From positions 124,001-188,000 of the forward strand of contig NZ_CP058579.1 in NCBI RefSeq assembly GCF_013402875.1: 64,000 nucleotides of DNA, written 5' to 3'. The stretch comes from Halorarum salinum (GTDB lineage Archaea; Halobacteriota; Halobacteria; Halobacteriales; Haloferacaceae). Position 1 is the first letter of the stretch, and each line of letters opens with the position of its first letter. A program made the position numbers and the translations under genes. Positions 29,378-38,169 of this stretch are shown one piece after another. The notes beneath the pieces were generated by a model. That model was not told the DNA's origin. It saw nothing but the letters and a program-made list of their open reading frames with translations, and did not search any database.

Positions 29378-29743
29378 CTACTCAAGCCGTTCGGCTTCGA
29401 CCGTCCGATCCGAGGTCACGTTCCCTGTGTTCGTGGTGCCGGCGGGCTCGAATAGCATGATCCGAGTCGCCTCGTCGGCGACGGGGCGATGCTCGACGCC
29501 GCTGGGAACGACAACGAACTCCCCCGGTTCGAGTTCGACGTCGGGCTCGTCCCGAAGTTCGATCGTGAGGGCGCCGTCGAGGACCATGAACAGTTCGTCG
29601 GCGTCGTCGTGGTGGTGCCAGACGAACTCGCCCTCGACGGTCGCCAGCTTCACCGCCTGGCCGTTGAGTTCGGCCGCGATGTGCGGCGACCACTGTTCGT
29701 CGATGGACGCGAACGCCTCGTCGGGAGAGACTTTCTCGATCAC
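29378..29743 (-). CDS. Cupin domain protein
   Basis: About 121 residues from a GTG at 29743 (MIEKVSPDEAFASID); an upstream in-frame GTG at 29791 is possible. The cupin motifs are 'WHHHDDADELFMVLDGALTI' (His/His/Asp/Glu metal site) and 'PGEFVVVPSGVEHRPVADE'. Single-domain cupins of this type act as small isomerases, dioxygenases or sensors. It lies between the LLM oxidoreductase and HyuA in one operon, so it probably acts on a pathway intermediate. Confidence 0.85.
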   Translation of the reverse strand: MIEKVSPDEAFASIDEQWSPHIAAELNGQAVKLATVEGEFVWHHHDDADELFMVLDGALTIELRDEPDVELEPGEFVVVPSGVEHRPVADEATRIMLFEPAGTTNTGNVTSDRTVEAERLE

Positions 29744-29864
29744 GTCCCAACGTTCGGGCGCCGCCGTCAAAAGTCGTTGCCGACGTCTCACTCTTGCACC
29801 ATGACGACGAGGCGGGCTGGTCGGTCGCAGCGGGTCGAGTCGTGGGGTCGTCGGATGCAGTAGG

Positions 29865-30896
29865 TCAGGTCGCGTCGTCGAGGTCGAAGTGGTCCGCGAT
29901 AGTCTCGATGCCGTAGCCGTAGTGCTCCCCCATGAGGCTCGGGACGAGGAAGTCGAGTCCGAGGTCGAAGTAAGTATCGAGGCGCTCGACGCACTCCGTC
30001 GGCGTTCCGGCGGCGGCGAGTTCGGTGACGAAGTCGTCGGGGACGTGTTCGGCCGCCACCTCGATGCTCTCGGTCTCCGTCGTCTCCCGGACTGGCTCCA
30101 TGATCTCCGAGCGGACGTCCTCGCGTTCGAACAGCGGGTCGCCGACCTTCCGGCGGGCGTCCTCCAATCCGGGGAGATTGCAGACGTACTCTGCGAGCAG
30201 TGGCTTCACAGTCTCCTTCGCCGAGTGGCCGTCGGCGTCGATCGAGAACACCGGGACCATCCCGACGTCCGGCGGGTCGCGGCCGGCCTCGTTCGCGCCG
30301 TCCTCGATAAGCGAGATCGCGTTCTTGATGTACCCCTCGCTGACGAACGCATTGAGGACCACACCGTCAGCGATGGCTCCGGCGAGCCGCAGCATCCGCG
30401 GCCCGGTCACGCCCATGTAGACTGGGATGTTGGGGCGGGGCGGCTGGAAGTCCAGCGACGCACCGTTGATCGAGACAGTCTCCCCGTCGTAGTCGACCCG
30501 GTCGCCCGTCAGGAACTGGCGGAATGCCTCGATCGTCTCCTTCGTGCGCGTGAGCGGTCGTTCGAACTGCTCGCCGTGGAAGTCCTCGACGAGCATCTGG
30601 TTTGCCGCGCCAATGCCCAGGATCGACCGTTCGTTCGAGATCTCGTCGAGGGTCGCGAACGTCTGGGCCATGAGCGTCGGCGTCCGCGTGAAGGGGTTGA
30701 TCATCGCGGTGCCGAGGCAGATACGGTTCGTGCGGGCCGCCCACGCCGTCAATGGCGTGACTCCGTCTCGCATCAGGCGCGTCTCGAGCGCCCACGCGGA
30801 CTCGAACCCGCGGTCTTCCGCGAGTCGGACGTAGGTTCCCTGACGCGGTTCCGGCGGTTGGTGGACGAACGCGATGCCGAATCTATCGACGGCCAT
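29865..30896 (-). CDS. LLM-class (F420-dependent) oxidoreductase
   Basis: About 343 residues from ATG 30896 (MAVDRFGIAFVHQPPEPRQG). Features of the luciferase-like/F420 family include 'ESAWALETRL', a TIM-barrel core with 'LGTAMINPFTRTPTLMAQTF', 'SILGIGAAN' and 'IPVYMGVTGPRMLRLAGAIADGVVLN'. Haloarchaeal members use F420 or FMN. First gene of the hyu operon, divergent from the ECF transporter operon, with AT-rich promoter sequence (TTATTTACGATAAAGATTTA) between them. Substrate unknown. Confidence 0.87.
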   Translation of the reverse strand: MAVDRFGIAFVHQPPEPRQGTYVRLAEDRGFESAWALETRLMRDGVTPLTAWAARTNRICLGTAMINPFTRTPTLMAQTFATLDEISNERSILGIGAANQMLVEDFHGEQFERPLTRTKETIEAFRQFLTGDRVDYDGETVSINGASLDFQPPRPNIPVYMGVTGPRMLRLAGAIADGVVLNAFVSEGYIKNAISLIEDGANEAGRDPPDVGMVPVFSIDADGHSAKETVKPLLAEYVCNLPGLEDARRKVGDPLFEREDVRSEIMEPVRETTETESIEVAAEHVPDDFVTELAAAGTPTECVERLDTYFDLGLDFLVPSLMGEHYGYGIETIADHFDLDDAT

Positions 30897-31020
30897 AGTG
30901 ATATGAGCGCGAATCTCTGCAAAAAGCGTTCGGGTGGTCGACACTGCCAGGCCCCAGACTGGTAAGATTATTTACGATAAAGATTTAAGGAACGACTGGG
31001 AATCCCTACACGGTTGCACC

Positions 31021-31221
31021 ATGTCAAAGGATAGCATGATTCCATTACTGGCAATCGTTGTCGTCGCAGTGGCGTTGATCGGGCTCGCCTATCTAAACAT
31101 CACAGGCGTGTTCCAGATATCGGGCGCAGCGCTCGTCGATAGGAACACCGCGACGATCATCGTCGCGATCCTGTTCCTGTTGATGGTACCGTGGGCGTAC
31201 CGACGCGCAAAGTCCTCGTAA
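31021..31221 (+). CDS. Small membrane protein leading the ECF transporter operon
   Basis: 66 residues with two transmembrane helices (about 7-29 and 43-60) and a basic tail (YRRAKSS). ATG at 31021, about 35 bases after an AT-rich box (ATTTAAGG). The next gene starts 41 bases on. Position suggests an accessory subunit of the ECF complex, but no such subunit family comes to mind. It might equally be a small stabilising peptide. Confidence 0.65.
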   Translation: MSKDSMIPLLAIVVVAVALIGLAYLNITGVFQISGAALVDRNTATIIVAILFLLMVPWAYRRAKSS

Positions 31222-31262
31222 CTCGAATTGCACCATGACCAATCCCAACACGTGACTCACAG

Positions 31263-32117
31263 ATGAAGGCGATCGAAATCGAGGGACTGTCGTTCCAGTA
31301 CCGGAACCAGGAAGCCGGGTACGCACTCGAAGACGTCTCGCTGAACGTCGAAGAGGGCGAATTCCTGGGCATCGTCGGCGAGACGGGTGCCGGGAAGACG
31401 ACGCTCCTCTCGGCGATGTCTGGCGTCATCCCACACCACACAAATGGCGAGAAGGAGGGCGTCGTCCACGTTAAGGGCAAGCCGGTCGAGGAGTACGCGT
31501 CGCTGTACGAGATGGCCGTGGACGTGTCGCTGGTCCTCGACAGCCCCGAGAACCAGCTGTTCAACCTCCACGTGTTCGACGAGATCATCTGGGGGCCGGA
31601 GAACCTCGGACTGGACCGCGAGGAGATCCTCGACCGCGGGAACCGCGCGCTCGAACTGTTCGGACTCGAAGGCTTCGAAGACCGCATCACGTACAACCTG
31701 TCCGGTGGAGAGAAGCAAAAGGTCGCGATCGCCTCCATCTACGCACTGAACCCCGATATCGTCCTGCTGGACGAACCGACTAGCCAACTCGACCCCATCG
31801 GGACCGAGATGGTGTTCGAAGCCATCGACAAGCTCATTGAGGAGGGCGTCACCATCGTCATGGTCGAACACAAGATCGAGGAGATGGCGAAGTACGCCGA
31901 CCGCATCGCGGTCCTGCAGGACGGGTCGCTTCGTCGCGTGGACGAGACCTGTTCGTTCTTCCTCGAGGGAGACGCCCACGGCATCGCCCCACCGCAGGTG
32001 ACCGAACTCGGCCAGCGACTACGCGAGGCGGGCGTCGACGACGTTGCGGTCCCACTCACGCTCAACGAATCGATCGACGAGTACACGCGGCTACTCCAGC
32101 GAAGAGGGATCAAATGA
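31263..32117 (+). CDS. ECF transporter ATPase subunit A1
   Basis: 284 residues. Walker A is GETGAGKTT (about 40-48), the Q-loop region is 'LDSPENQLFNLHVFDEI' (the PxxQ form typical of ECF ATPases), the signature is LSGGEKQKVAIA, and Walker B is IVLLDEPTSQLDP followed by the switch His in 'VEHKIEEM'. Its stop overlaps the next ATPase start (ATGA). With the second ATPase it forms the A1/A2 dimer that powers substrate uptake. Confidence 0.9.
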   Translation: MKAIEIEGLSFQYRNQEAGYALEDVSLNVEEGEFLGIVGETGAGKTTLLSAMSGVIPHHTNGEKEGVVHVKGKPVEEYASLYEMAVDVSLVLDSPENQLFNLHVFDEIIWGPENLGLDREEILDRGNRALELFGLEGFEDRITYNLSGGEKQKVAIASIYALNPDIVLLDEPTSQLDPIGTEMVFEAIDKLIEEGVTIVMVEHKIEEMAKYADRIAVLQDGSLRRVDETCSFFLEGDAHGIAPPQVTELGQRLREAGVDDVAVPLTLNESIDEYTRLLQRRGIK

Positions 32118-33022
32118 CAGAGTCACGCACCGGCAAACACCCGGCTCTGGTCGTCGACGGTGTCGAGTTCGGGTACGTCTCGGATACGACCGTCCTGCAC
32201 GACGTCGACCTCTCAATCGACAGCGGCGAGTTCGTCACCATCATCGGGCAGAACGGCTCGGGGAAGTCCACGCTCGTGAAGAACGTCGTCGGCCTCCTTA
32301 AACCCGACCAGGGGTCAGTCACCATCTACGACGACGACGGAACGCCCTACGAGACGACCGAGCAACCAATGAACGTCCTGGCGCGCTACGTCGGGTTCGT
32401 CTTCCAGAACCCCGACGATCAGATCTTCCACACGTCCGTCCAGAAGGAACTGACGTACGGCCTGAAGAACATCGGCGTGCCGGAGGCCGAACGCCAGGAG
32501 CGCATCGAGTCCGTCCTGGACGCGGTCGGCCTCTCCACGGACGGGAGCCAGAACCCGTTCAACCTCGGGAAGGGCCAGCGTCAGCGCCTCGCGATCGCCG
32601 CAGTGCTCGTGATGCGGCCCCAGACCATCATCGTCGACGAGCCGACGACTGGACAGGACCGCAAGGAATCGAAGCGGATCATGGAGATTCTCCAGGAGTA
32701 CAACGACGAAGGGCACACGATCATCGCAATCACGCACGACATCGCGCTGGCAGCCGAGTACACCGACCGCGTCGTCGCCATCAGGGACGGCGACGTGATC
32801 GCCGACGGCCCGCCGGAACGCGTCTTCCTCGACGAACAGAACCTCAAGGAGACGAACATCCGGCCACCCCAAATCACGCAGCTCGGCGCCGCGTTGAACG
32901 ACCGACTCGACGCAGACATCTTAGAGGAGATGTGGCTGACCACCGACGACGCGTTCGAGGACACCATCGACGCGCTGTCCGAGGGCGAAGCGGTGACAAA
33001 GTCGAGTCGAAAACACCAGTAA
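32114..33022 (+). CDS. ECF transporter ATPase subunit A2
   Basis: 302 residues. Walker A is GQNGSGKST, the Q-loop is 'VFQNPDDQIFHTSVQKEL', and Walker B is TIIVDEPTTGQD with 'THDIAL'. The signature reads NLGKGQRQRLAIA, with Lys in place of the second Gly of the usual LSGGxxQR; A2-type partners often carry such non-consensus signatures. Four-base overlap with the A1 gene; the S-component gene follows after 30 bases. Confidence 0.9.
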   Translation: MTESRTGKHPALVVDGVEFGYVSDTTVLHDVDLSIDSGEFVTIIGQNGSGKSTLVKNVVGLLKPDQGSVTIYDDDGTPYETTEQPMNVLARYVGFVFQNPDDQIFHTSVQKELTYGLKNIGVPEAERQERIESVLDAVGLSTDGSQNPFNLGKGQRQRLAIAAVLVMRPQTIIVDEPTTGQDRKESKRIMEILQEYNDEGHTIIAITHDIALAAEYTDRVVAIRDGDVIADGPPERVFLDEQNLKETNIRPPQITQLGAALNDRLDADILEEMWLTTDDAFEDTIDALSEGEAVTKSSRKHQ

Positions 33023-33052
33023 CCAACCACACCAACAGACATCGATTCAACA

Positions 33053-33715
33053 ATGGACGAAGTTCGCGACACCACCGAGGCAACGAGTACCGAACACAGA
33101 ACGCCCGCCAGCGAAGAGACCGCACCGGGTCCACTCCCGGACGAGCACTACGGTCGACTCCCCGACTGGAACTTCGACCTGATGCCGTCGTCGACGGCCG
33201 TCATCATGGCGTCGCTGTTCCTCGCGCTCGGGTTCACTGTCAACATGCAGATCACCGAGCGCATTGACACGGTGATGTGGGGCGGCGTCTCCCCGCTATG
33301 GGGCCTGTTCTTCTTCTCGCTGTGGATCCTCCCCGCTGCGCTCTTCTTCGGCATTCCCGGCGCGCTCATCGTGGCGAACATCAATCCGATCGTCGCCAAC
33401 CTGACAGCGACGAACCCACTCGCACCGACGTTCTTCGCGACGAATACGCTGTACGCGCTCCCGATGGCACTGTGGTGCTGGTATCTCAAGGAACCTGGAC
33501 GTGGCCTCACGTTCGGCCAGGTTGCGGCCGCGCACTTCCTCTCGATTCCGCTCGCGGTCGTGCCCCTGGCCCTCATCTGGGCGTTCGTCCTGAACTTCAC
33601 GCTCCCCGTCATCGCGATGTGGTTCGTCGGGTCCGTCCTCTTCGGCTGGGCCGGCGTCTTCGTCGCGTACCCCTTCACGAAGAAGCTCCTCGAATCCGGC
33701 GTCATCCAGCAATAA
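33053..33715 (+). CDS. Putative ECF substrate-specificity (S) component, unassigned family
   Basis: 220 residues. A polar N-terminal tail of about 45 residues is followed by six hydrophobic segments (about 45-65, 80-105, 120-135, 155-180, 185-205), fitting an S component. Asn/Pro-rich loops (ANINPIVANLTATNPLAPTF) between helices could line the binding site. It does not match S families I know (BioY, ThiT, RibU, FolT, HmpT, CbiM). Located between the ATPases and EcfT and upstream of a carbamoylase, it may bind a hydantoin, a ureide or an N-carbamoyl amino acid; this is inference. Confidence 0.7.
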   Translation: MDEVRDTTEATSTEHRTPASEETAPGPLPDEHYGRLPDWNFDLMPSSTAVIMASLFLALGFTVNMQITERIDTVMWGGVSPLWGLFFFSLWILPAALFFGIPGALIVANINPIVANLTATNPLAPTFFATNTLYALPMALWCWYLKEPGRGLTFGQVAAAHFLSIPLAVVPLALIWAFVLNFTLPVIAMWFVGSVLFGWAGVFVAYPFTKKLLESGVIQQ

Positions 33716-33718
33716 CAG

Positions 33719-34519
33719 ATGAAGTCCCTGTTTCAGTTTTCCGGTGGTGACTCGTTCCTTCACCGGCTGGACCCCCGTCCGAAGTTCCTGGTCGTCCTCG
33801 CGGTGCTCGCGTACGTCCTCCTCTTTGAGGACCCGCTGTACATGCTCGGCGCGTTCGTCGCTGTCATCGCGATCATCTGGGTGTTCGGGCGGATCGCACC
33901 CACCGAGTACTGGACGCTCCTCATCTTCTTCACGCCGTTGATCGGCGCGGTGATGCTCATCCAAGGCCTCACCCTTCGCTCCGCCGACCCGGAGATCGTC
34001 TTCGCGCTCGGCCCGCTGGAGTTCTCGGGCTACGGCCTTCTGTTCGGCGCGAGCATCGGCCTTCGCCTCGCGACCATGGGGCTGACATTCATGATGTTCT
34101 CGATGACGACGACGCCGAAGAACGTCGGGCTGGCGCTCCACAAGGTCGGCGTCCCGTTCCGGTACGCGTACCTTGCGACGTTCGGGCTCCGGTTCCTCCC
34201 GATGATGCAGTCGGATCTGAAGACGATCCAGAACGCGCGCGCGGTTCGCGGAGACCGGGACGTCGGCTCGCGGAACCCGTTCCGTCGACTCAAGAGCCTC
34301 CCGATGTCGTTCTTCCCGCTCGCCGCGAACTCGCTCCGGCAGAGTAACGAAACGGCAAAGGCGCTCGAACTTCGAGGCTACGGGGCGTCCGAGCAGCGGA
34401 CGACGGTCTTCGACCTAGAGCTCCGCTTGATGGACTACGCCGTAGGCGTCGCGATGCTCGCTGTGATCGCGGCGATCTCCTACGCGAGGTTCGCGCTGAC
34501 GATCGGCCAATTGGGGTGA
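33719..34519 (+). CDS. ecfT: ECF transporter transmembrane component (EcfT)
   Basis: 266 residues, starting three bases after the S gene's stop. 'HRLDPRPKFLVVLAV' is the EcfT N-terminal signature, followed by several transmembrane helices. The two coupling motifs that dock on the ATPases are ARAVRG (about 178-183) and the second 'ALELRGYGA' (about 217-225), both with the required Arg-Gly. It completes a four-part ECF transporter in one operon. Confidence 0.9.
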   Translation: MKSLFQFSGGDSFLHRLDPRPKFLVVLAVLAYVLLFEDPLYMLGAFVAVIAIIWVFGRIAPTEYWTLLIFFTPLIGAVMLIQGLTLRSADPEIVFALGPLEFSGYGLLFGASIGLRLATMGLTFMMFSMTTTPKNVGLALHKVGVPFRYAYLATFGLRFLPMMQSDLKTIQNARAVRGDRDVGSRNPFRRLKSLPMSFFPLAANSLRQSNETAKALELRGYGASEQRTTVFDLELRLMDYAVGVAMLAVIAAISYARFALTIGQLG

Positions 34520-34575
34520 CCATCAATCGAACCGCGTCAGAAACGGCCCTTCGACCATCGGTGCGCTTACGACAC

Positions 34576-35823
34576 ATGATACAACAAGACAGACTCTGGA
34601 ATTCGATACAGACGCTCGGCGAAATCGGCGAACGAGACGACGGGGCGATGATGCGCGTCACCGGGAGCGACGCGGACAAGCGAGCACGGGACACGCTCGT
34701 CGACTGGTTCGAGGACGCAGGACTGACAGTCACCGTGGACTCGGTCGGGAACATCGTCGCCCGGCGCGAGGGGCGGACGGACGCCGCCCCGATCGTCACC
34801 GGGTCGCACGTCGACACCGTCCCGAACGGGGGCCGGTTCGACGGCGTCGTGGGCGTCCTCGGCCCGCTCGAGATCGCCCGGTACTGGGACGACGCTGGCG
34901 TCGAGACCGACCGCCCGGTCGAGGTCGTCGTTTTCACCGAGGAGGAAGGGACGCGGTTCGGAACCGGCCTCCTCGGGAGCCTCGTCGCATCCGGGAAACT
35001 CTCGCTCGAAGACGCGCTCGAACTTGAGGACGACGACGGGACAACGCTCCAGGCGACCCTGGAGCGCATCGGATACCATGGCGACGGCGAGTTCGAACTC
35101 GCGGACGCCGCTGGGTTCGTGGAGATGCACGTCGAGCAGGGACCGCTCCTCGATCGGTCCGGGAGCACGGTCGGAATCGTCGAAGCGATCGCCGGCATCA
35201 CCCACCACTCGATCACGTTCGAGGGCGAGGCGGATCACGCCGGGAACACGCCGATGGACATGCGCAGGGACGCGTTCATGGGCGCCGCGGAGTTCGCGCT
35301 CTCGCTCGAGTCGCTCGTGACGGAGACTTCCGAGAGTACGGTTGGGACTGTCGGGAAGGTCTCGGTCGCGCCGAACGGAACGAACGTCATCCCTGAGACC
35401 GCCCGGTTAGGGGTCGACGTCCGGGATACGGACGGCGATCGGCTCCACGACGTGGTCGAAACGTTGCGAGAGCGGACCGCCGACATGACGTCGCGTCGGA
35501 ACCTCTCGGTCGACTGGGAGACGCACCTCGATATTTCACCCTCGGTCATGAACGCGGACATCAGACGCGAGCTGATCGCGGCGACTGAACGCTGCGACGT
35601 CGACTTCCTCGAGCTACGGTCGGGCGCGGGGCACGACGCGATGAACGCGCAGGCTGTGACACCCACCGGGATGCTGTTCGTCCCCAGCGAGGATGGCATC
35701 AGTCACAGTCCCAGAGAGTACACGCGGCCAGCGGACCTCTACCGCGGGACGAAAGTCCTCGAGAGTGCGCTCCGCGAACTGACGTCGGTCCAGAGCGCGG
35801 ACTCATCCCCGACCGTCGACTGA
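34576..35823 (+). CDS. hyuC: M20 hydantoinase/carbamoylase family amidase (N-carbamoyl-amino-acid hydrolase)
   Basis: About 415 residues from ATG 34576 (MIQQDRLWNSIQTLGEIGER); the in-frame ATG at 34516 is inside the EcfT gene. Metal ligands are GSHVDTVPNGGRFDG (His, Asp), VFTEEEGTRFG (Glu) and EMHVEQGP (His), with 'VPSEDGISHSPRE' at the end (His). A dimerisation domain lies between about 210 and 330. The enzyme splits N-carbamoyl amino acids (usually L form) to the free amino acid, CO2 and ammonia, the last step after ring opening. Same operon as the ECF transporter. Confidence 0.9.
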   Translation: MIQQDRLWNSIQTLGEIGERDDGAMMRVTGSDADKRARDTLVDWFEDAGLTVTVDSVGNIVARREGRTDAAPIVTGSHVDTVPNGGRFDGVVGVLGPLEIARYWDDAGVETDRPVEVVVFTEEEGTRFGTGLLGSLVASGKLSLEDALELEDDDGTTLQATLERIGYHGDGEFELADAAGFVEMHVEQGPLLDRSGSTVGIVEAIAGITHHSITFEGEADHAGNTPMDMRRDAFMGAAEFALSLESLVTETSESTVGTVGKVSVAPNGTNVIPETARLGVDVRDTDGDRLHDVVETLRERTADMTSRRNLSVDWETHLDISPSVMNADIRRELIAATERCDVDFLELRSGAGHDAMNAQAVTPTGMLFVPSEDGISHSPREYTRPADLYRGTKVLESALRELTSVQSADSSPTVD

Positions 35824-35844
35824 GCGCACCTTTCGTTCACTCCC

Positions 35845-36825
35845 TCACGGACGCAAGACCAGCTTTCCGGTGAAACTCTCCTCGTCGACCGCTCGTTGTG
35901 CCTCGGCGGCCTCTTTGAGTCGATACGTGTCGGCGATTTCGACGGTCAGCCGTCCTTTTCGGAGAAGGTGCGAGAGGCGTTCGAGAACGCCGGCGATATC
36001 CGGTTCGTTGAACATGTCCATTGGCTGAATAGTGAGGTCCTTGCCGATGGCTTCCGTGAGGTCCTCGATGGTCGGCGAGTCGTAGTTCCCGCCAATCGCG
36101 ACGACGGTCCCGCCGTAGTTCGCGACGTTCACGTCGAGCTGCATGTACTCGCCTAGGCGATGGTCCAGGACCACGTCCACGCCGTCCGGGGCCGCATCGT
36201 CGATGGCCGCTTCGAGGTCGGGGGTCGCGTAGTCGAGTACGACGTCGGCCCCGAGTTCGCGGACTATGTCGCGGCGATCGGCGGACGCTGTTGCGATAAC
36301 GGTAGCGCCAAGCGTCGAGGCCAGTTGGACGGCGACGTGCCCGACGCCGCCGCTACCGCCGTGGACGAGACACGTCTGCCCCGGTTCCAGGTCGCCGAAG
36401 TGCATCAGCGCTCGCCAAGCCGTGATGCCGACGAGGCCAAGCCCCGCGCCGACTTCGAATGAGACGCCCTCCGGGAGGACGGCGAGGCGGTCCTCGCGTG
36501 CGACGACCGATTCGGCGTAGACGCCCTGACGGTCGCCTCGCGTCCCGCTGACGTTCAGGTGCGGGATGGTCCCATAGACGCGGTCGTCGACGTCGAACCG
36601 CTGCACGCGGTCACCTGTCACCGTTACAACACCCGCGACGTCAGATCCTGGGATCAACGGGAGGTCGTCCTTCCAGAGCCCCTGGCGGCGGAGGGAATCG
36701 CACGGATTTACGCCGATGGCTCGCGTCTCGATCAGTACCTCGTCGGAAGCCGGCTCCAGTTCGTCAATTCGTTCAAGTTGGAGGACCTCTGGCCCTCCGA
36801 ACTCGTGGTATTGAATAGCACGCAC
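35845..36825 (-). CDS. MDR-family NADPH:quinone oxidoreductase / alcohol dehydrogenase
   Basis: About 326 residues from a GTG at 36825 (MRAIQYHEFGGPEVLQLERI), which fits the family start better than the in-frame ATG at 36852. 'GSDVAGVV' and the nucleotide-binding loop 'VHGGSGGVGHVAVQLA' are clear. The zinc ligands of true alcohol dehydrogenases are missing, so it belongs to the quinone-oxidoreductase branch. Convergent with the carbamoylase gene and divergent from the IclR gene, with two palindromes in the shared upstream region. Confidence 0.87.
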   Translation of the reverse strand: MRAIQYHEFGGPEVLQLERIDELEPASDEVLIETRAIGVNPCDSLRRQGLWKDDLPLIPGSDVAGVVTVTGDRVQRFDVDDRVYGTIPHLNVSGTRGDRQGVYAESVVAREDRLAVLPEGVSFEVGAGLGLVGITAWRALMHFGDLEPGQTCLVHGGSGGVGHVAVQLASTLGATVIATASADRRDIVRELGADVVLDYATPDLEAAIDDAAPDGVDVVLDHRLGEYMQLDVNVANYGGTVVAIGGNYDSPTIEDLTEAIGKDLTIQPMDMFNEPDIAGVLERLSHLLRKGRLTVEIADTYRLKEAAEAQRAVDEESFTGKLVLRP

Positions 36826-37036
36826 AGACGTATCGACCTTATGGGCGAGCATAAATCTAGGTGTCGGACGAATCAGGCTCGCATGAATCCTCCCACGCCG
36901 GACGAGATCTCACCGTTTCGACTACCGCATCGCCGAGTGTCGGCGGTAGCGGGGTTCGGGTCGGTCGTTCCTCCGGTTTTGCCGTTCCTGCAGTACGATT
37001 GTAGCGTGACCGAAAGTTCGCGACGACCGGCGGACG

Positions 37037-37055
37037 GTTTCGGTATTTGCGAAAC
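37037..37055. promoter_or_regulatory. Palindromic site 1 near iclR (GTTTCG-N7-CGAAAC)
   Basis: A perfect 6-base inverted repeat separated by GTATTTG. It lies between the divergent MDR and IclR genes. Similar strings recur at 37075, 37909 and 38000. Probably an IclR operator; inference. Confidence 0.55.
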
Positions 37056-37074
37056 TCATATGCCACTGGCTAGG

Positions 37075-37093
37075 CTTCGGTATACCCGAAACG
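37075..37093. promoter_or_regulatory. Palindromic site 2 near iclR
   Basis: CTTCGGTATACCCGAAACG, arms TTCGG/CCGAA, 30 bases upstream of the IclR ATG, where it would overlap the promoter and allow autoregulation. Confidence 0.5.
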
Positions 37094-37122
37094 CTATGTG
37101 AGGTAGCCTCATACGTGTTGTT

Positions 37123-37890
37123 ATGGCAAACCAAGGCAGTCGAATGGTGAAATCCGGCGAGCGAGTCTTCGATATCCTCGAATTCGTCCGTGAGGAGGCC
37201 GGCGTAACCGTCACGGAGGTCGCTCGCGAGCTCGACATCGCGCCGAGCACCGCCCACCAGTACCTGCAGACGATCGAGGCGAGTGGATTCCTCGTTCGAG
37301 AGGGCAACGATTACTACATTTCTCTCCAATTTCTCGACTATGGTGAATCGGCAAGGCAGCGGGGGAAAGCCTGCAAGCTGGCCGAGGAGAACGTCGACGA
37401 ACTCGCCCGGGAGACGAACGAGCGAGCGCAATTCGTCGTCATGGAGCATGGCCAGGGCGTTGTCCTCTATACCGCAACCGGCGACCGTGCCGTCAAGACC
37501 AACGTCACCCTCGGCCGCCACGTCTACCTCCACGCGACCGCCGCGGGGAAAGCCATCCTCTCCCAGCTCCCCGAGTCAGCGGTCCTAGAGATCATCGACG
37601 AACACGGCTTGCCGGCGGTCACGTCCCATACCATCACCGAGCAAGACGCCCTCTTGACCGAACTCGACGAGATTCGGCAGGCCGGCGTCGCGCAGAATAA
37701 TCAAGAGGATATCCACGGACTAAGAGCGGTCGGCGTCCCCGTCACGGACGAGCAGGACCATATTCTCGGAGCGTTGAGCGTCTCCGGCCCGACGCACCGC
37801 ATCACGGGCGACGTCCTGGAACACGAAATCCCCGACCTCCTCCTGGGAATGGCCAACGAACTCGAGCTGAAGGTCGAATATACTGATTGA
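37123..37890 (+). CDS. IclR-family transcriptional regulator
   Basis: 255 residues. The winged helix is at about 12-65: RVFDILEFVREEAGVTVTEV, then ELDIAPSTAHQYLQTIEASG. The effector domain from about 85 has 'RAQFVVMEHGQGVVLYTATG', 'LHATAAGKAILSQLPES' and 'GVPVTDEQDHILGALSVSGP', the IclR ligand pocket. It sits at the end of the hydantoin island and probably senses a pathway compound. Four related palindromes flank it (two upstream, two downstream). Confidence 0.9.
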   Translation: MANQGSRMVKSGERVFDILEFVREEAGVTVTEVARELDIAPSTAHQYLQTIEASGFLVREGNDYYISLQFLDYGESARQRGKACKLAEENVDELARETNERAQFVVMEHGQGVVLYTATGDRAVKTNVTLGRHVYLHATAAGKAILSQLPESAVLEIIDEHGLPAVTSHTITEQDALLTELDEIRQAGVAQNNQEDIHGLRAVGVPVTDEQDHILGALSVSGPTHRITGDVLEHEIPDLLLGMANELELKVEYTD

Positions 37891-37908
37891 CAGTACCGCC
37901 AGTGCACC

Positions 37909-37926
37909 GTTTCGATATTTGTGAAC
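37909..37926. promoter_or_regulatory. Palindromic site 3, downstream of iclR
   Basis: GTTTCGATATTTGTGAAC, close to site 1, 19 bases after the iclR stop. The sequence after it has an AT-rich box but no intact gene, so it may have served a gene now lost. Confidence 0.45.
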
Positions 37927-37999
37927 ATCATAAATCGTTCCGGAGCAGCACCTGTATGGCTGATACTGTCCCTCTGGGGCTGTTCAATGGAATTTTGCT

Positions 38000-38018
38000 G
38001 TTTCGGTATTCACAAACC
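38000..38018. promoter_or_regulatory. Palindromic site 4, downstream of iclR
   Basis: GTTTCGGTATTCACAAACC, the same half-sites with two changes. Spaced 91 bases from site 3. No intact gene follows before the transposase remnant. Confidence 0.45.
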
Positions 38019-38169
38019 AAGGGTAGTCGCTTCCCTCGATTCCGAGATCCGCTCTTACAACGAGAGTCAAAAAGCCACGCTACCTGCCGATTTCACCGAC
38101 AACCTTCTTCCCGGAGACAACTACCGCCACTGCTCCTGAAGGCCCTAGGACATTTACAGTAATACCACT

